Assembly: GCA_018303645.1 (NCBI GenBank)
Contig: JAGVXR010000022.1
Location: 1-6,426, forward strand
Origin: Candidatus Woesearchaeota archaeon
GTDB taxonomy: Archaea; Nanobdellota; Nanobdellia; Woesearchaeales; GW2011-AR4
DNA: 6,426 nt
Direction of reading: 5' to 3'
The first letter of the stretch is position 1; each line of letters opens with the position of its first letter. Position numbers and translations under genes: made by a program. The notes under the pieces were generated by a model. It saw only the letters and a program-made list of their open reading frames with translations. It ran no database searches and had not been told where the DNA came from. Positions 5,358 through 6,426 of the stretch are shown here, piece by piece.

Positions 5358-5963
5358 ATGAATAAGCATGTGAATGAACATTTTTTCGACAAAGAATCGA
5401 AAATAATGATGTACATTTTTGGTATAAGTCTTGCTATTTACAGTCCCGAAAGAAATGGCCCGAGAAATACTTGGACGTCTTCAAATGAAGGTTTATTAAC
5501 AATTGTTCGAGATCATCTTAAAAGCAACGTGGAAATCGGAAGGCCTTCAGAATTGAATTCAAGAAACCTTCAGTTTAGGAACCAGTACTTGCACGACAAA
5601 CTTATTGAAAGAGGATGTGTTTATGACAAATCTGAAAGGAAATTTCCAGAGGGTATTAAAAAGTGGTATTCAGATCATTTAATGCGGGGTTTTTTTGATG
5701 CGCATGTAACTTGTAGCTATGTTATGGGAAAGTATCCACTATTACAAATTTATTCTAACCCCGTATTTTTGCAAGGGCTACATAATCAGCTTGTGGCTGA
5801 TGCCGGAGTCAGCGACTCTAAAAAGATAGATAAATCACCATTAGTATATGGTAGAGAAGATGTTGAGAAGATACATGATTTTATTTATAGTGATTGGAGC
5901 TTTATAAAAAGGCATAATTTATACCTGCCGTCCAAAAAAGAAAGATTAGAGATAAACAAATAA
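5358..5963 (+). CDS. Free-standing LAGLIDADG-fold protein with degenerate catalytic motifs
   Basis: The 201-residue architecture matches a two-motif LAGLIDADG homing-endonuclease domain. Residues 15-28 (MMYIFGISLAIY) align with motif one, normally of the form AYLLGLLLGDG. A middle part contains the usual dL...G..Y.K....FP signature as L82-x3-G86, K91 and F96-P97. Residues 107-117 (HLMRGFFDAHV) align with motif two, RGFFDGDG. The end, F175-I-Y followed by I183-K-R185, matches the family's final helix and KR signature. In my hand alignment both catalytic aspartates are gone: the first position is I27 and the second H116. The rest is well preserved and the frame is intact over 606 bases, so cleavage has probably been lost while DNA binding could remain, as in WhiA-type regulators. 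It is not inside an intein or a visible intron. It follows an unusual inverted-repeat region and converges on GAPDH 14 bp away. Confidence 0.78.
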   Translation: MNKHVNEHFFDKESKIMMYIFGISLAIYSPERNGPRNTWTSSNEGLLTIVRDHLKSNVEIGRPSELNSRNLQFRNQYLHDKLIERGCVYDKSERKFPEGIKKWYSDHLMRGFFDAHVTCSYVMGKYPLLQIYSNPVFLQGLHNQLVADAGVSDSKKIDKSPLVYGREDVEKIHDFIYSDWSFIKRHNLYLPSKKERLEINK

Positions 5964-5977
5964 AAATACCAAATTAC

Positions 5978-6426
5978 TCATCTTATCCCAAACCCCTCAT
6001 TCGTCATCCTGATTGATTTCTCTCCGTCCTTAAACCCCATCATGGCCCTTATGCAGTCGATATTTTCAGGAATGACATCGGATTCCTGGTGGACTGCCTG
6101 CATGTAAAGCAGCTTGTTGTGCGCATTTGAAATCACTCCAATGGCTTCCTGCCACACGCAGATTTCAGGCATGTCGCCCCTTAATCTTCCCAAATCCCTT
6201 GCAAACTCCATGATTTCAGCAGTCGAGCGCAAATGCTCGGCATTCCTGACAACCCTAATCCTTGTTGAGTTTTTGAACAATTCTATTATGTCTTCCACGC
6301 TCGCCTTTTTTTTCAAGTCAACTGTTAGCGTGTGCAGATGCATCAAGGTTGAAGGCACGCTTAATGCAGTCGTGAAAATCTCTATTCCATGAAGCACAGT
6401 CTGGACATCAGGCCCGTGATGGCTTG
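5978..6426 (-). CDS. gap: Type II glyceraldehyde-3-phosphate dehydrogenase, C-terminal part
   Basis: Only the last 148 or so codons are in the window; the gene continues past the right edge. It encodes the archaeal type II GAPDH, which oxidises glyceraldehyde 3-phosphate with NAD(P)+ and phosphate to 1,3-bisphosphoglycerate, or runs the reverse step in gluconeogenesis. The reading begins SHHGPDVQTVL, continues with VPSTLMHLHTLTV, STAEIMEFARDLGR and the hallmark AVHQESDVIPENIDCIRAM, and ends KSIRMTNEGFGIR, all characteristic of archaeal GAPDH and absent from bacterial type I enzymes. The GTG at 6395-6397 is an internal valine, not a start, because family sequence continues upstream of it. The NAD-binding half and catalytic cysteine are outside the window. 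The stop TGA is at 5978-5980, with no terminator visible in the 14-bp convergent gap. Confidence 0.95.
   Translation of the reverse strand, partial: SHHGPDVQTVLHGIEIFTTALSVPSTLMHLHTLTVDLKKKASVEDIIELFKNSTRIRVVRNAEHLRSTAEIMEFARDLGRLRGDMPEICVWQEAIGVISNAHNKLLYMQAVHQESDVIPENIDCIRAMMGFKDGEKSIRMTNEGFGIR

Noticed and set aside
5358..5963. Homing endonuclease encoded within an intron or intein
   Set aside because: Neither flanking gene is split: the methylthiotransferase is complete, the GAPDH part is continuous, and the gene has its own promoter-like region and stop codon.
6114..6392. Plus-strand frame opposite GAPDH
   Set aside because: The minus strand matches archaeal GAPDH along its entire length; the plus-strand product has no independent support.
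6395..6397. GTG as a start codon for the GAPDH gene
   Set aside because: Conserved family sequence (SHHGPDVQT) continues upstream of it to the window edge, so it is an internal valine codon.

Overview
The window reads as archaeal, probably from a small-genome DPANN-type lineage, though the lineage is an inference. The strongest evidence is the archaea-specific type II glyceraldehyde-3-phosphate dehydrogenase at the right edge, the archaeal/eukaryotic-type tRNA methylthiotransferase, and the archaeal-style phosphohexomutase. Several genes also have a TATA-like box 24 to 35 bp before the start codon and no Shine-Dalgarno sequence, which is the pattern of leaderless archaeal transcripts. Arginine is written almost only as AGG/AGA in the housekeeping genes. 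No rRNA, tRNA, CRISPR array or insertion sequence was seen, and no gene-free stretch exceeds 300 bases.

Left part (1-1300). A 181-base leader holds a TATA-like box, two near-identical palindromic repeats 29 bp apart and a strong Shine-Dalgarno sequence with no usable start codon behind it. It precedes a small coiled-coil protein gene (182-442) whose N-terminal coding part may be damaged. Converging on it are two minus-strand genes: an unrecognised protein with CxC and CxxC cysteine pairs (480-857) and a small protein resembling the ribosome-hibernation (HPF/RaiA) fold (926-1237).

Middle (1300-3900). A divergent promoter region drives the phosphoglucosamine/phosphomannomutase gene (1354-2745). 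It overlaps by 8 bp a gene for an unrecognised protein with a C-terminal HExxH motif (2738-3532), so the two probably form a translationally coupled pair. A small orphan gene (3585-3896) follows with its own promoter.

Right part (3900-6426). The methylthiotransferase gene (3954-5243) makes the ms2t6A modification at tRNA position 37. Next comes a free-standing LAGLIDADG-fold protein (5358-5963) in which both catalytic aspartate positions appear to be replaced. Its promoter/leader carries three alternating GAGGT/ACCTC elements that could be an operator or a pair of mutually exclusive RNA hairpins. It converges, 14 bp apart, on the 3' part of the type II GAPDH gene, which runs off the right edge.

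The identified genes cover amino-sugar or mannose activation, central carbon metabolism, tRNA modification and possibly ribosome dormancy. The most unusual element is the degenerate LAGLIDADG gene with its inverted-repeat control region, a candidate for a homing-endonuclease fold reused as a DNA-binding regulator.
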